64,000 bases of DNA from Cheiracanthium punctorium (Eukaryota; Arthropoda; Arachnida; Araneae; Cheiracanthiidae): the NCBI GenBank assembly GCA_038373885.1, contig JAWZYV010013155.1, positions 62,001-126,000 on the forward strand, read 5' to 3'. Position numbers and translations under genes: made by a program. The notes below the pieces were generated by a model. That model was not told where the DNA came from, did not search any database, and saw only the letters and a list, made by a program, of their open reading frames with translations. The number at the start of each line of letters is the position of its first letter. Positions within the stretch are counted from its first letter, which is position 1. Below are positions 32,016-45,107 of the stretch, in pieces.

Positions 32016-32682
32016 AGAGGGAAGCCCAAAGTCTAATAATGATCTTTTTCTGTTACCATATTTTTCAAATCAGAATTCCACATAAGTTACACAGCTCACG
32101 CAGAAAATATTTTTTATAATACACAGAAAAATATCGCCAGTTGTCGATTACGTTTCTTCATATATATTTAAATTATCCCATTAATATACCTTTCCCTCCA
32201 TGATAGCTGTTCTACACTTATTATTGAGGTATCGGAAACTTTACAAAAGAGTAGCCACTAATGAAAACGCTGTAAACGATGTAGCTTTCAACTGTCAAAT
32301 TTTCATAATAAAATTTATTCATTCACAAAAATGTCAGAGAAACCTTTTGTCCATCAGCAATACTTTTGATGTTTAAGGTGCTCCTGCAACGGCTTTAAAT
32401 TTATCGTAAAGTAACAAGTTAAACTATAATGAAAAATCAGATTTGAGGAGCGCAATAGCCAGCTTCAATGACAACTGTTTGGAACTTATTTTGCTTCAAA
32501 CTTATTCCTGAAGTAATCATTAATGTTTCATTGTTCACGCTCATAGATATGTTTTAAATTAAGGTAGTTGCGAGTGATCTATTGAGTATAAATACTGCTA
32601 TAACAAATTACAGCAGCAACCTCGTTAACTAATATATGCTTTACGTAGTAAACGTATATACATCTCAACCTAATATATGTAG
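32016..32682. other. AT-rich sequence, no gene seen
   Basis: Nothing recognised. Confidence 0.5.
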
Positions 32683-32842
32683 TAGGTCAAAAAGTAAGAT
32701 AGCAAAACCTTTTACAGGTGCACATACTTTCCAAGCATTGAAATTCCATGCCTAAGTACAACAGAGGACCACAGCAATCAAATGCCACTAGATGGAGCTG
32801 GGTTCCACCTGTAGTTGGCTACAGCGTTTCTGGTGGAACCTA

Positions 32843-33019
32843 CTGGAAGATCCTTCGTACACCCCTGATCTCGCACACAATTATTTCCATTTATTAGGGC
32901 TGTTGTAGAATCACCTGGAAGTATGGTATTTCCAAACCGATGCGGCAGTCCAGGACGTCGTCGTAAACTGGCTCAGCGACTGGATTCCTGATTTCTTGAA
33001 CGACGGTTTTGATACATGA
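32843..33019 (+). pseudogene. mariner transposase C-terminal remnant
   Basis: Reads LEDPSYTPDLAHNYFHLLGL, one stop, then NHLEVWYFQTDAAVQDVVVN and WLSDWIPDFLNDGF. It corresponds to the mariner stretch Y-S-P-D-L-A-P-x-D-F-H-L-F and the residues after it; here the catalytic-position Asp is Asn (AHNYF). A GGTCAAAAAGTAAG motif at 32685 could be the element's left end, giving an element of roughly 32683-33115 with most of the transposase deleted. A minus-strand frame 32894-33133 is a shadow. Confidence 0.75.
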
Positions 33020-33712
33020 GTATATAGATGTAACAAATGCTTTGATGCCATGGATGCAAAGTTGAAAATGTTTTATTGTAATTTTGAAATGCTGAATAAA
33101 CTTTTTTGGTAAAGATCTCGTTTCTTTAAACAAGTCCTACATCATTTGTTAAATCATCCTCATATATGACTGAATGAAAAAAAAAAAACAATTTTTTTTC
33201 TTTTTTTTCCGTTTCAAATTGCGAAGCTATAAGAAAAGTAACTGTCAGTTATAAAGTCCAAGAAATATGGATATCAGCTTCAGTTATAACTACGATATAT
33301 TGTTTAACTTCCATCAAAAACTGTTTGCGCTCAGTTCTGCTGAAGTTCTAAACTTTGGACATCTTGAACTTTTTTTCCAACGTGTTTGATTGCCACGTCC
33401 TATTCCAAGAAAACAACAATTTGAATACAAGTCTATTTAGATGGTTAAAGAAACAAAAATCATCGGATGCGCGATACATGAACTAAATTTGTTCTTAAAC
33501 ATGGCTGTTTTGGTCTAGATTTATTGATTATGTACTGTTCGTTACTCATTACCATATATTCACAAATGATATTTAAAAAATTGTGTTATAATCGATACGT
33601 ATGACATAATTTATTTGTCCTATTAGAATATAAAAATTATTTTTCAGCTTTTTCTAAATTTCATTTTAACTTGACAAAAAACTCCCGAAACGCATGTGGA
33701 TCGATCAGCGCA
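33020..33712. other. AT-rich sequence, no gene seen
   Basis: Includes an A/T homopolymer patch near 33178-33210. No other feature. Confidence 0.5.
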
Positions 33713-33893
33713 AGGCCGTAACCAGAAAAAAATGAGTGGAGGGGGGAGAGGGATAGTTTGGGTTAAAATATTTTCACCTTTAATTGATCTCCAGAATCAA
33801 CGCTAAAGAACTGTCAATTCATAGACTAAAAAAAAAAAAAAATTTCGGGGGAGGGAATCCAACCCTGATGATCCCCCCCCTGGCTACGGCCTC
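33713..33893. mobile_element. Small MITE with AGGCCGTAACCAG ends
   Basis: About 180 bp. The left end AGGCCGTAACCAG and right end CTGGCTACGGCCT match as inverted repeats with one mismatch. The interior has G-rich and C-rich runs and an A15 tract. Target duplication not clear; hAT-like by general look only. Confidence 0.6.
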
Positions 33894-35404
33894 GGATCAA
33901 CAGTGCCAATCTAATGATATCATGCCACTTGCTGCACTGAAGTAAGGCCTAGGCAAACTTTCGTTGATAAATACATTCAAAGGATATATAAATAATTTAC
34001 ATTTAACATAATTAAGAATTATTTTATGCCAGACAGTATTATTCTAAACTGCACACTTCTTCATTTGAAAAGGCAAGATTTTCGTAATTTTCTTCTACAC
34101 ATATTTCATTTTATAAGATCACTTTCACTTCATGTTAAAGGATTTGGATTCGTTTGTTTTTAATGTTACAAACGTGGCGGTGAAACAGTTTTTTGCAAAA
34201 TCTTAGCTCATCAATCAAACCTGTACTATTCCTTCATCACACTGTATTTCAATGTTTTCACTCGCTTTTCCAACAGACCGAAGTGTCTCAACAAACAGTG
34301 AGATATTATAATGCGCATGTACAAGTATCCCGTTAGAATGGGTAATGCTTATCAATCTGCGCATAAAACGTTCAGAATGACGGTAAAACGTTCGCCACAT
34401 ATTTTTCTGATGACTGGAATATTTTGCAAGCAGAGATGGTTTAACCTTAGTTTATAGTCTGTTCGTGGTATACGTAAATAAAGTAACATATGATGATTGT
34501 AATAATGGAATTTCTCTGCTTGAATGTTTGCATTTAAATTGCTGGTATACTTATGGTTTATTTCATTGCTCTTTGAAATAAAACATACGATTACTTGCAT
34601 TTTTTTATTTATCCGTGTAATTTCACCCATTTTTCATAAAACGTCGATTTTTATCTCGTCTACTGTATAAATATACTCGAACAAAGTTTTAAAAAGCAGT
34701 CTACCACATAGTAGAGTGCTTACGCTGAGCTTTTATTTTACGGAAAATAATAAACGATGATGTTTTCAATAATTTGATTTTCCAATTAATTTATACTTAA
34801 ACTCTACTTCAAACGTATTTATTAACTTGTGTGCATTTTGTGTGTAATGCATTTTAAAACTATAATGTCTAAGAGAGACCTCGTTCATCTCAGAAGTTTT
34901 TTTTTTACTCCACGCCTTTAAAACTACCTTAAAGATCTTTTAATAGTGTTATCTTTTAGATTTTGTGAAATTTCCAAAATCAATATTGTTTTTGTTTTAA
35001 AATATACTACATCATAAGAAATTTTTTCCACTCTTAAAGGTTGGGGAGTTTTTCAGCTGACACTAATTTTTCTAAAACTAATAATTTAATCTTTATTTTT
35101 TCTTTGTAGCAGAGTTTGGAATGTGCTGTACCTCTTACATTGCTTTTTTTAGTCATTAAGCTCTTGAATAGAAGCTTTGCATAATGATTTAAGACAACAG
35201 AACATTAAATAGGAGTGCATAACTTGTATAAATAACTAGGAAACTGAATATTTGAAATAGAATATTCCACATTATTTACTGCAATAACTGCAATTTATAA
35301 GCTGTGGTATTTACGTTTCATTTTACATGTCTAAATGTGTTATAATACTCCCATTCAGAGACGAAGCCAATATTTTTAAGTAATTATACATAAACATTAG
35401 TTTA
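33894..35404. other. AT-rich sequence, no gene seen
   Basis: Two overlapping minus-strand frames (34215-34400, 34352-34630) have no motif. Confidence 0.5.
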
Positions 35405-35675
35405 ACAGAAAAGGACAGCTCACGTCATCAAAGGTGTCGTTTAGAGCTACGTGCGTCCTTTCTGCAGTATCACAGGTCAATTTAGATCCTCATCAAGAAG
35501 TAGGGCACTTTGGATCTCTCGGAAACTGCTAGTGACCGCCTGGGGTTCCTTTTGAACCACTGTTTTAACGTGCACCATATTTAGAATGTGGTTTTCAGTA
35601 GTATGTAGGAGTCGAGCCCGCAACTTTCCGGTTACCAGTCCAGCGACTTAAGCACTGAGCTACCACATCCCCACG
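35405..35675 (-). mobile_element. tRNA-derived SINE
   Basis: On the minus strand 35673-35606 is tRNA-like: TGGTAGCTCAGTGCTTAAG (box A), TGGACTGGTAACCGGAAAG (anticodon-arm region), GCGGGCTCGACTCCTAC (box B). It is followed by a non-tRNA body (GTGCACGTTAAAACAGTGG, then CCCAGGCGGTCACTAGC). The 3' limit near 35405 is uncertain and no clear A-tail is seen. It would be transcribed by pol III from boxes A and B. Confidence 0.72.
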
Positions 35676-37184
35676 CACTCATACACATTACATCGACTCA
35701 ACACACCAAAGCAAATCTCATGTCCTGCTTAGACTTTGGTCCTCGATCTTTTCCTTTCGATCGCAATAGGCTCCCAACTTTGCACCAATTCATCTAGTGA
35801 TTCTATATACGTGACTTCAGAGACTTTAAATTCTCACCAAAAATTCCGGTTTGTACTCCTTCAAGGCGGCCTTTGGAGAGGTCATTTGAGTACGCCCATT
35901 TGTACAACGAAGTTAAAAAGCAATGATTTTTATTACCCTGGAATGGGGATGTTGCCAAACATCATTGACCTACGTTAAAAAGATGTTTATCTTCAGGAAG
36001 AAAAATCGTGCGGAAATGCGTAACAGCAAGCGATAAACCTCAAGGCTTACGAAATCCTCTCTTTTTTTTTTGCCGTACGTCAGTGGTTTATGGCAATATT
36101 CTCGTTACTGGAAAATAAAATTCTATAAATAGCTGGTCAAATGGAATAGCCCCTTTAAAAAATGAAAAATGAGAATATTCACTGGTGGCCAACAACGGAT
36201 GAGACATCTACGTAAAATCAGATTTCTCGCAAAAATAAACATATCCACTAGCAAGTCGGTATTGTGGAAGCAATCAAACCGACTGAGATGCTTTTTTTTC
36301 ATAAGCGTCAGTAAAAATGTACTTTTTGCATCAATTCTAATGAAACTTTAAGTCTTGCCACTGACCGAATGTCCTCCGAAAGCTTGTTGGTCAGCAAAAA
36401 CGAGTTTGAACTTCATTTCATTAAAGTAAATTAATGCAGCACACACAACGATGCAAATAGTCAGTAATTTGCCATTTATTTAGGCTCATTCATCACTGGA
36501 GAATTAGCGGAATCAATTTGGTTCTGAAAATTAGTGCAAATAAATCTAGAACATTTTTTAAGAAAAAAAAAAGTTTAAAATGGCGTATAAAATACGACAT
36601 ATTTTTACTGTACAGTTAGATTTTTGGGCAAAATGTTCTACAGTTATAACAAGTCTTTTAAAAGTACTATTAAAAGTCAACGTCAATGAAGTTCGCTCGC
36701 TAAGTTTTATGTCGATAAAAAATTTGCGGTCGTAGATACGTTATAAAATGTACAAATATATAGTTCTACAGTATGTATAAACGTCGCAGCACGAGAGTAA
36801 TCCCCAGCAGTTTCGCACACAATTCTGAGTCAGTGACGTCAGAAGAATCAAGCAGCATATAAGAGCAAACAATTCCTGATCGTTATCAGTAGTAAATGGA
36901 AGCATGGAGAGGGGAAAAGCCACCGTACTTCTAATACTCAAATAAATTATACAACAGCACGAAAATGGTATTTTACAGCACCAAATATGCCGAAACTTCT
37001 TGACAAAATACACTCTGTGCAGTATTAGTAATTAAACGATTCACTACAACTGGAAATAGCCACCCAAGAAAGGCTCACGGTCGGAAGCTAATGTTGACTG
37101 ATCACGAAGTACGGCCCCTTTTATCAACATATCCGTAAAAGTAGGCCCTTGACAGTCCCAAACTTTATCACTTGGGCACGATGT
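35676..37184. other. No gene recognised
   Basis: An 80-codon frame at 35736-35978 has no known motif. The rest is AT-rich. Confidence 0.45.
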
Positions 37185-37232
37185 GTAGATGCTTCGAAAG
37201 TGATCTAGAAAGATCACTTTCGAAGCATCTAC
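37185..37232. repeat. 22-bp-arm perfect hairpin
   Basis: 37185-37206 and 37211-37232 are perfect reverse complements around the 4-nt loop AGAA (arm starts GTAGATGCTTCGAAAG). It is not flanked by any recognisable element end. Confidence 0.95.
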
Positions 37233-40200
37233 CCATCGATATATCAAAAGGTGCGGCTGCGCATTATACAAAACGGAGCGTAAGCCATTTTTCAGATAAT
37301 CAAATAAGCGTTGCCGCATTGCGAAGGCCAAATCTGACTTCAGCTGGGCTCTTAACTCAGTGAAAAAAATCTGTAAATAGCTGAATCTATTTCTCAGGTT
37401 TCATGTGGAAATATTACCGGAAAGATTATTTGGCAGGAAGATGAGGTAAGCGATCCATCCGGTTACCAACACGGGGTTCTTTAAAGTCCTCTTATGCTGT
37501 TGGGCTGCTTGGCCTCGAATGGGATTGGGGATTTGACTTTTGTACTCTCGGGACTGTAGACGCGTTCTTGAAGTGAATCTACGATCACCAGTTCCACATT
37601 TATTTGGAAAACGATATATTTTCCAACAAGGTAACCCAAGATCTTATATGTCGAAGATAATAAGAACATGGCTGCGTATAAAACATGTCCTGTTAAATAG
37701 TAACCAGCAGTAAGCTAGGATCTCTCTGCCCAGCTTCGTCCATGCAATGTACAACATTTAGATTATCTACGACAAGAGTTGACACATTGAACGGTTTAGT
37801 TTCGTCCGTGCCTAAGCGTCTTGATGCAATTATCCGTACGTAAAGTTGACGTCACCTTTCAGAATTGAACAAAAAGAAATTTTTATTTGACTTTAGTTGG
37901 GCAAGGAAATCATTCCTGCATCGTTTATTATAACTATCTGTTTTGTTGCAAACTATCCCAAATGCTGTTAAATGTTGTCTCCGTTTGTAATAAAATGCGT
38001 CTTTTGCATTTACACTTGTTTGCATTTTCACTTTCCGTATTTCAAGATATTTTTTATGTGAATACACTCCGTTGACGTTTACGATATAATTTATTAAATA
38101 AATAATTATCGCGATGTCAAACTACTGTGGATTACAAGTTTTGATGAATAACCCTGGTAAATTCGTTTTCTTTAACCAAGTACAAGGTTTTATTTATTTT
38201 ATAGATGCAAATCTGATATGAGAAGCGAATGCATCATTTCGATAACACAAAGCTACCTGAAGCGCAGCTATTGTTCCTTCACTCTAGAGACCAAAACTAA
38301 ATATCGAACCATCGGTTATAATACGAAATCTATAGTACATGCATACATGATGCGAACTATTAAACACGAGTTTGCTAGTCCGTGTCAGATTTTGAGATTA
38401 ATTACATAATAATGCAAACTCAATACTCATTTCACATGCATTATTGATCATGTTTACCAATATTGCTTTGAAACTGACGATGATTCTTATTTTCTTTCAT
38501 ATTTCACATCGTTAAGTGACAAGTATCGATTCACAATTCGAAAAATGTCACTTGTATTTAAATAAAGCGGAATCTCTACTCTGGATTATTAAAAGATCTA
38601 TACTTCACTTGTAAAAACCATAGATTCAGGCTATAAGTGAAAAATTTATAAATTTCGAAATATTAGTGGTGAATTTAAGAATCTTTTCAAGAGATCCCAT
38701 GCAAATGTATTTGGTATCAGTAAAATGACAATTCTATTATCGAGGATTTTTGTAAACTAACAAAACAGATCAGTCCATAGAAAAATCGTTGAAAGAATTT
38801 CAATGGGCTATTTCTAGCTAACCTTAATCTTAATGTTTGCAAGCACTTCTTGCTAGTGATGTCATTGTCTGTTATAATTTATTAATATTTAACTCTCAAT
38901 GCCATTTTAAATGTATAACTTAAAAGAGACGTCATCATATTTGCGATCTGACTAATGAAATGATCTATTAATTACAAATTAAAAATCAAGGATGTATTAA
39001 GCATGCTAGTGTATTAAAGAAACCTGATTTAATCTGAAAGCAGGAAACACTAATTCTGAATTTGTTTTCCTTTTCTATCTGCGGCGCAGTTTGTTTATTG
39101 ATTTTGAACTAAGGTCCAGATTTAGCACAGCCCAAGTAAATCTGACGATAGAATAATTTTGATTTCTGAAAATCGCACTCAATTATTTTTACATTGATTT
39201 TTCTTCTAGATAGTAATCATTTTTGTCCAAAAAGAATAACAATTTGTTTTCTATTTTTAGTATATTAATTTCCATAGTAACGTAGTTTTTGTTGCCATTT
39301 AAGTGGTTGAAATCAAAAATCGAACGAAACGAATATAGAGGAAGTGTTTCAATTTTCGGACAAATAAAATCGGAAAATATACAATTATATTTAGATTATC
39401 ACGCAATGTATGTGGCAGCATTAAAAAATCTCCGCCAAAATATAAAATCGTAACGTCAGACTATTTTGGGTAAAAATACTGAAGATACTTTTTCCCAGTT
39501 TTCTACCCTATAGAGCAAAGTATTTGGACAACAGAATAGTTTCATTTTTATATCTGAACTCCTGCATATAAATTGTGTGAGAAAAAAAAAAGTGCTTCCC
39601 AAACATTTTTTTTTCTTTGGTTTTAACTGCGTTTTTCCATATAAGCATCTTCTCGTGCTTACAACAAAATTATTACGGGGAAAATACCCCAAAGTATACT
39701 TTAAGAATCAAGCAAAATCTAATTTCGAAAGAAACTGTTGATTTTCTTTTTTTTTTTTTTTTCCTTTTTAGCTATGAAAAATGTCACATAGAATAGCAAT
39801 AAATTCAGTAACCAAAACAAAATTATAGCATTAATAGGCCTTATGAACAGTTCATTTTGACGTCTACGCCTTTTTGAATTTGCATACTGTTTGAATCAAA
39901 GATGATTTGAAAGATACCAGATGTTGAAGATATTCTTTATATATGAACTGAAAGTACATACCGTTTTTTATGTAGAAATAAATAAACTTAGAAACCTTTC
40001 TAAACTTCAACTAGCGTAAATAAATGAAATAAAACTTGATATGCAAATACTTAGCTTTCATATTTTATACCATTCTGAACATGTAGTTTTGATGCGTAAC
40101 TAAGGCTTGTCGATTAAACTCATGTCCGCTATTTTTTTTTATATAGCAGCTAAAAAGAGAAACTGACATGTTCCTTAGTATCATGTCTTGAAATCGAAGA

Positions 40201-43193
40201 AACACAAGTGCTATAATATTCGAAAATTTCATCCACATAGTTCCTGTCTTTGTAAGTCACTTTATACTTAAATAAAGATTTATATCAGCTATTGTATCAT
40301 TCACATTCCAAAGAACTTCAGTTCTTCTAAAGAATTTTTAGACCAATAACCTTAGAACTAAGTATGAAGCTATAGCTAGTTTTTTTTTAAACTACAGAAT
40401 AATATCATAAAAATACTACAATGAACAAAAGATTTTTTTCTTTTTTTTTTATAAAGTATTTTTCTTTACTTTCTTTTCTGGGGTGATTTCTTTCTTATGA
40501 AGTAAAATATTGAAGGAGGGATTGTGAAGTTATAGAATTGGATTGATAAAACGCCAGAGCTTATTTTAGAAGGTGTGGTTTGATGCGACTTTCAAGAATT
40601 TTAAAAAAAGAATGATTTTAGATTTAAAAAATTATAAAATAGTAATAAGAGTTTTTCTTAGGGAACATACGTTTAATGCTGTTTGGGTTTTGATGTTATT
40701 GTTAGATGTACTATTTAAAATCTAGAAGATGACACAAATGTGTAAAAATCCAAGACATGTCTTTACAATTAATTAATCATACGGCGTTCAAGCAGAGTAT
40801 TTCAAAATTATTTTAACGATTGAAATGTTATTTTGATAAATAAAATAAATAAAGAAAACAACTGACCCATTAAAGAAATTTTTTCTATCATGTTCGTTAA
40901 TGTGTACTGGATTTAAATATGTTTCGGCATAATTCGAGGTACATTTGTAATTCTCTTTAAAAATCAAGGTGCTTATAAGTAGATTATTTTATAATTGTGT
41001 ATGTTTGATGTTATTGGGATACATGTTTGTAGCTTTTGGCGTTTTTAGAGCTTGACTATTACTTTATCTGTTACTTCTACTCTGAACATAAATCAAGCTC
41101 AAAGATTTCGGTTTAAAAACTTAACAAAAACTTATTTGCATTGAAAAATGGAAGACATTCGTTCCAATGTCCGCACCTTCGGCATTAACAAAATTAAAGA
41201 CCCAGTCACGAAAGTACATAATTTAAGAATATTCTAAGTTTTTAATTCTATAAACACCTTAAATGTTCTCACAAAAGGGTTTATGTTTTCATGAAAAATA
41301 AGTTTGGATGCACACCACCTAAATTTTTTGCTTTTGCTTGCTTTAGCTTACTGTGATAAGGGGCTGTTTCTTTTAGAGAACGATTCTCTTAATATTTGAG
41401 GGTTATTTAGAACTGTGAATGGGTATCATTAACTAAGACTATAGCTCAGAATTTATGCTCTTTTCAGTACTAATCCAGTACCATACACTATATCTTGCAA
41501 TTCGGGTAACTTTGTATTGAGTACATTTTGGTAAGCTGCACTGGCCGCAATGTCTGTTCCCTGATCTTAAATCATTCTGTATAAGTACTGTGGATATATA
41601 GACTAAAGTATATGTTTCTTCAAAGATGTATTTCACAGGATATTGGGATCTAGTAGCCATATTTTTATTTTTAAAAGTGCAATTAAAAAATTAAAGTAAA
41701 TTGGCCCATCATTTATTTCTATTGAAGTACATATCCTTTAGATTTACTTGTGAGTTTTTTAAAAAGTCGAGCTACTGAATCACTGTTTGACTTACTTTAG
41801 AGCTATACGCTAATTTCATTAAGCATATACCAGTAAAAGCATTTCGGCTTGTAAAAAAAATTCCGTTTTCTGACATGTCGATAAAAAAGAAATAAATATT
41901 CCTTACATGGATTGCTTCGCATACTATAAGAAAAAAGTTCCATGTAATAAATTCACAAATACGAGCGTAGGCATGTAAAAAAAAAGTAAGATTTAAAAAT
42001 TTATGTTCCAAATAAAAAAAAATCGGAAGAAAAATATACATTAAAAAGAATTCCATATTCTTCCCCATTATAAGGAACTGCCGTAGAAATTCTATACCAA
42101 TAACTTCAGAACATACTTCCGAACTACATGTTTTATCGAAAAATAACGGAAGTGCACAGTAAAAAACAACAATGTAGAACACGTTTTTCATTTCGCCTTT
42201 GAGATGTATTTTCTTTTTTAATTTTTTTTTCTTTCAAAAGTTGAATGCGGCATTGTTTCTGCAGCGCGTGAAGTTAGAAAAGAATTACAGTTTTTTGCCT
42301 GATTTCATAAAATGCCCCGTATTGTAATTTTAGAATTTTCTCTGTTTTTAATACTAGAAATATTTGAATTGCTCTGGCATAAAAATTTAGGTTCTCGCTC
42401 CATATTATCTGACTCAATGTATTTGACTTTTACTGCTCCAGTTGATGATATTTATTTTTTCACAAAAATGCTAAAATGAGATGAATAAAAGTCGACGACA
42501 TTTTGTCACGTAAAAATAAAAATCAGTTACAAATTTTATGTATTTGATAGTAAAACATTTATATGATTAAATACAATTTGAAAATATATAATAATTTATA
42601 TGTGGCGCAGTTTAACCGCAAAACATGTGTAATTGTAGTATGGTGGAAACGATACTACAATTACATAGACTTTACTGTGTAGCGATGTAGTATTGATAGT
42701 ATAGTGGAATCATCTAATATGATCATATTAGATCACCCTCGGTAACGACAAATCTGGTCATCTTACAAAGACTGCACTTTGCATAGATTTGTTTATGTTT
42801 AAAAGTCAAGTAAGTACTTATACACTATGGATTATTTTCATCAAGATCTTAAAATAAGTAAATAGACATTAACAAGAAAGGGGGCCAGGGAGGGAAAAAT
42901 ATATTGAAACACATTAAATTGTATGCTGCACGGAAATTAAAAGTGACTTATGCTTGAATGTAAATATATTTTGATGTTTCTTGGACAAAAATGAAGAATT
43001 TTAAAACATTAAACAGTAATAAAAAATCTTGATTTCCATTTTTTTAACCTTTGAAATGTTTTTTATTAATAAATTAATTACAGTTTCTAATAGTTGAATG
43101 TTTTTATGTTTTCACAAAGAACAATCATGATGCAATTTTATTTTGAATAAAAATATTTGTCATATATTTTTATGTAAATTTGTTTTGTGCATA
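37233..43193. other. Long AT-rich stretch, no gene seen
   Basis: About 6 kb with many homopolymer runs (for example T17 near 39748, T10 near 40440). The longest frames (139 codons at 41772-42191 minus, phenylalanine-rich) look like AT-composition products. No RNA gene, repeat end or domain recognised. Confidence 0.5.
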
Positions 43194-45107
43194 TCTCTAT
43201 AAATAAAATTAGACTTTTGCCTGTGCATTACTTGGAATTCAAAAAGTTAGCAATTTCTATCCGTTTCAAGCACCTGGGAATCCAGTAGGCCGTCGAAAAA
43301 AAGTTTGTCTGTCGTTCTGTCACTCTGTCATTCTGATTTAGATAAGATTAAATTTTGATTAAACTTTGAGATTTTGCGAAAATTGTTCCAAACTGTGTAA
43401 ATTTTTGTTTGCCCATAACGTAATAACGACTGAAACGAATAAAATGATATTTGGTGACATGATAGGTGGGGACTCATCTTAAGCTGTAGGGGTCAAATTT
43501 TTTAAAAGTTTTCATTAGATTTTAAGATTTTGCAAAAATCGTTTCCAATAGAGTATATTTGTGTGCGCGCATCACGTAATAACAGCGAAAGCGAATGAAA
43601 TGATATTTGATGGCATGGTGTAATGAAGATCACATATCTAATTTTAATAATCATTTAATTTGTATTTCTTTACCGTAATCTATCAAAAATCAAAAATGCT
43701 AAAGTACGTTTCAGTTCTCATTTTTCTGTCACTTCGGCTTTCAATCTGTATATTCGCTTTTTCCAGCATTATTCTTAATTGTTTATTTGTCTCATCAGAC
43801 CTGCGGAGTCGTACTGGGCTAAAAATTGCAATAGCAACGGCTTAGTGCTTACCCCCTCTTTGTCATAGTGTTGGCGTTATTATTTTTTGTTGCCCTGCGA
43901 CATGTTTAAAATTATTTGCACGCGATTCCATCATATTAATTTTATTGGATTAAGTTTTAGGGTTGTTCTGGGATTCGCATTATTTACGTAATCCAAGCTT
44001 TTGTTGTCGCCAATGTGTAGTTCCGAGCTGGCGTAATTTTTAAATCATTTCATCTTTTTATCACTGTCCTTGTAGGACGATTTTTGATTTCGGTGAGACA
44101 CTACCAGCCGTTGTAATAAGTTTATGTTTCAATAGTTCTTTTAAATAAAATAGTTTTAAGTATTTTAACATCTTCTTATATTTGCAATTAAGTGTATCGA
44201 ACCTGGATTTCTAACCGTTACAATGCAGTTTAATAATTTAAAACAACCTAGTCAACTTTCAAAATGGTTAAACATCTGTTACGCATCACGTATTAACTAC
44301 TAACGTGTATGAAATAACGTATGAAATAAAATTGGGTGACGTGATAGGTGGTCACTCAACTTAAGCTATAGGTTTCGAATTTTTTAATATTTGATTAGAG
44401 ATATTGCAAAAAATTATTCAAACTGTAAAAATATTTGTCGATTATGTATAAACCGCTGAAGCGAATGAAATAAAATTTAGTATCGTTACAGGTGGTCACT
44501 TGAACTATAGACGTCAAAGTGCTTTAACATTTTTTAAAACTTAAGACTAAAAATGCCAAATTGCTTTAAATAGCTCATAGATTTTGGGATTTTTAGAAAA
44601 TTGTGTAAATGTTTTTTCTCGCATCCCTTAATAATGGATTAAGAGAACATAATGAAGTTTAGCAACATGTACAGCAACAGCTGAAACAGTAAATGTCGGA
44701 ATTTTTCGAAAAACTTGAATTAATTTTAAAACTTTATTTTAAAATGTTAATTTGCTTTTATAAATTTTGTGAAATTGTGCAAAATTTTTTAGAGGCATAA
44801 TGTTAAGATATCTACAATTAATCCAACAAAATTTATTTACTGTTTAGGAATGACCTCCTGACTTGAAAACCCCATTCAATCAGAAAAAAACTTTCATAAA
44901 AAAATTCTCTGTTGTGAATTTTACTTGTCACTTTTTACTCTCTAACCCCTGGAATCTTTTAAGAATACACAAAAATTATAATTTGCTTGCTATGCTATTG
45001 CCAATATACTAATTCCATTCTTTGTACGCCTACAATGCTGACGAAAATTCAGGCTGTTTGAAAATTTGTATTACATACTACCCGCCAACGACGGGTACTT
45101 CAGCTAG
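43194..45107 (+). mobile_element. Non-autonomous Helitron
   Basis: 3' end: ACCCG, 7-nt loop, CGGGT hairpin, then ACTTCAG and CTAG followed by T (45078-45108), the Helitron terminus. 5' end: A then TCTCTATAAATAAAATTAGA (43194 on). The interior (43370-44830) holds four or five diverged repeats of about 130-170 bp or more, each with a phrase like CGAATGAAATGATATTTG, then GATAGGTGGTCACT. No Rep/helicase frame, so it depends on another element. 5' boundary less certain than the 3'. Confidence 0.75.

Noticed and set aside
32894..33133. 79-codon minus-strand frame
   Set aside because: Shadow of the mariner C-terminal remnant on the plus strand.
35606..35673. Functional tRNA gene
   Set aside because: Boxes A and B fit, but no clean acceptor stem forms and a SINE body follows; called a SINE.
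41772..42191. 139-codon frame, hydrophobic and phenylalanine-rich, as a membrane protein
   Set aside because: AT-rich DNA gives phenylalanine- and leucine-rich frames by chance; there is no gene context or known motif.
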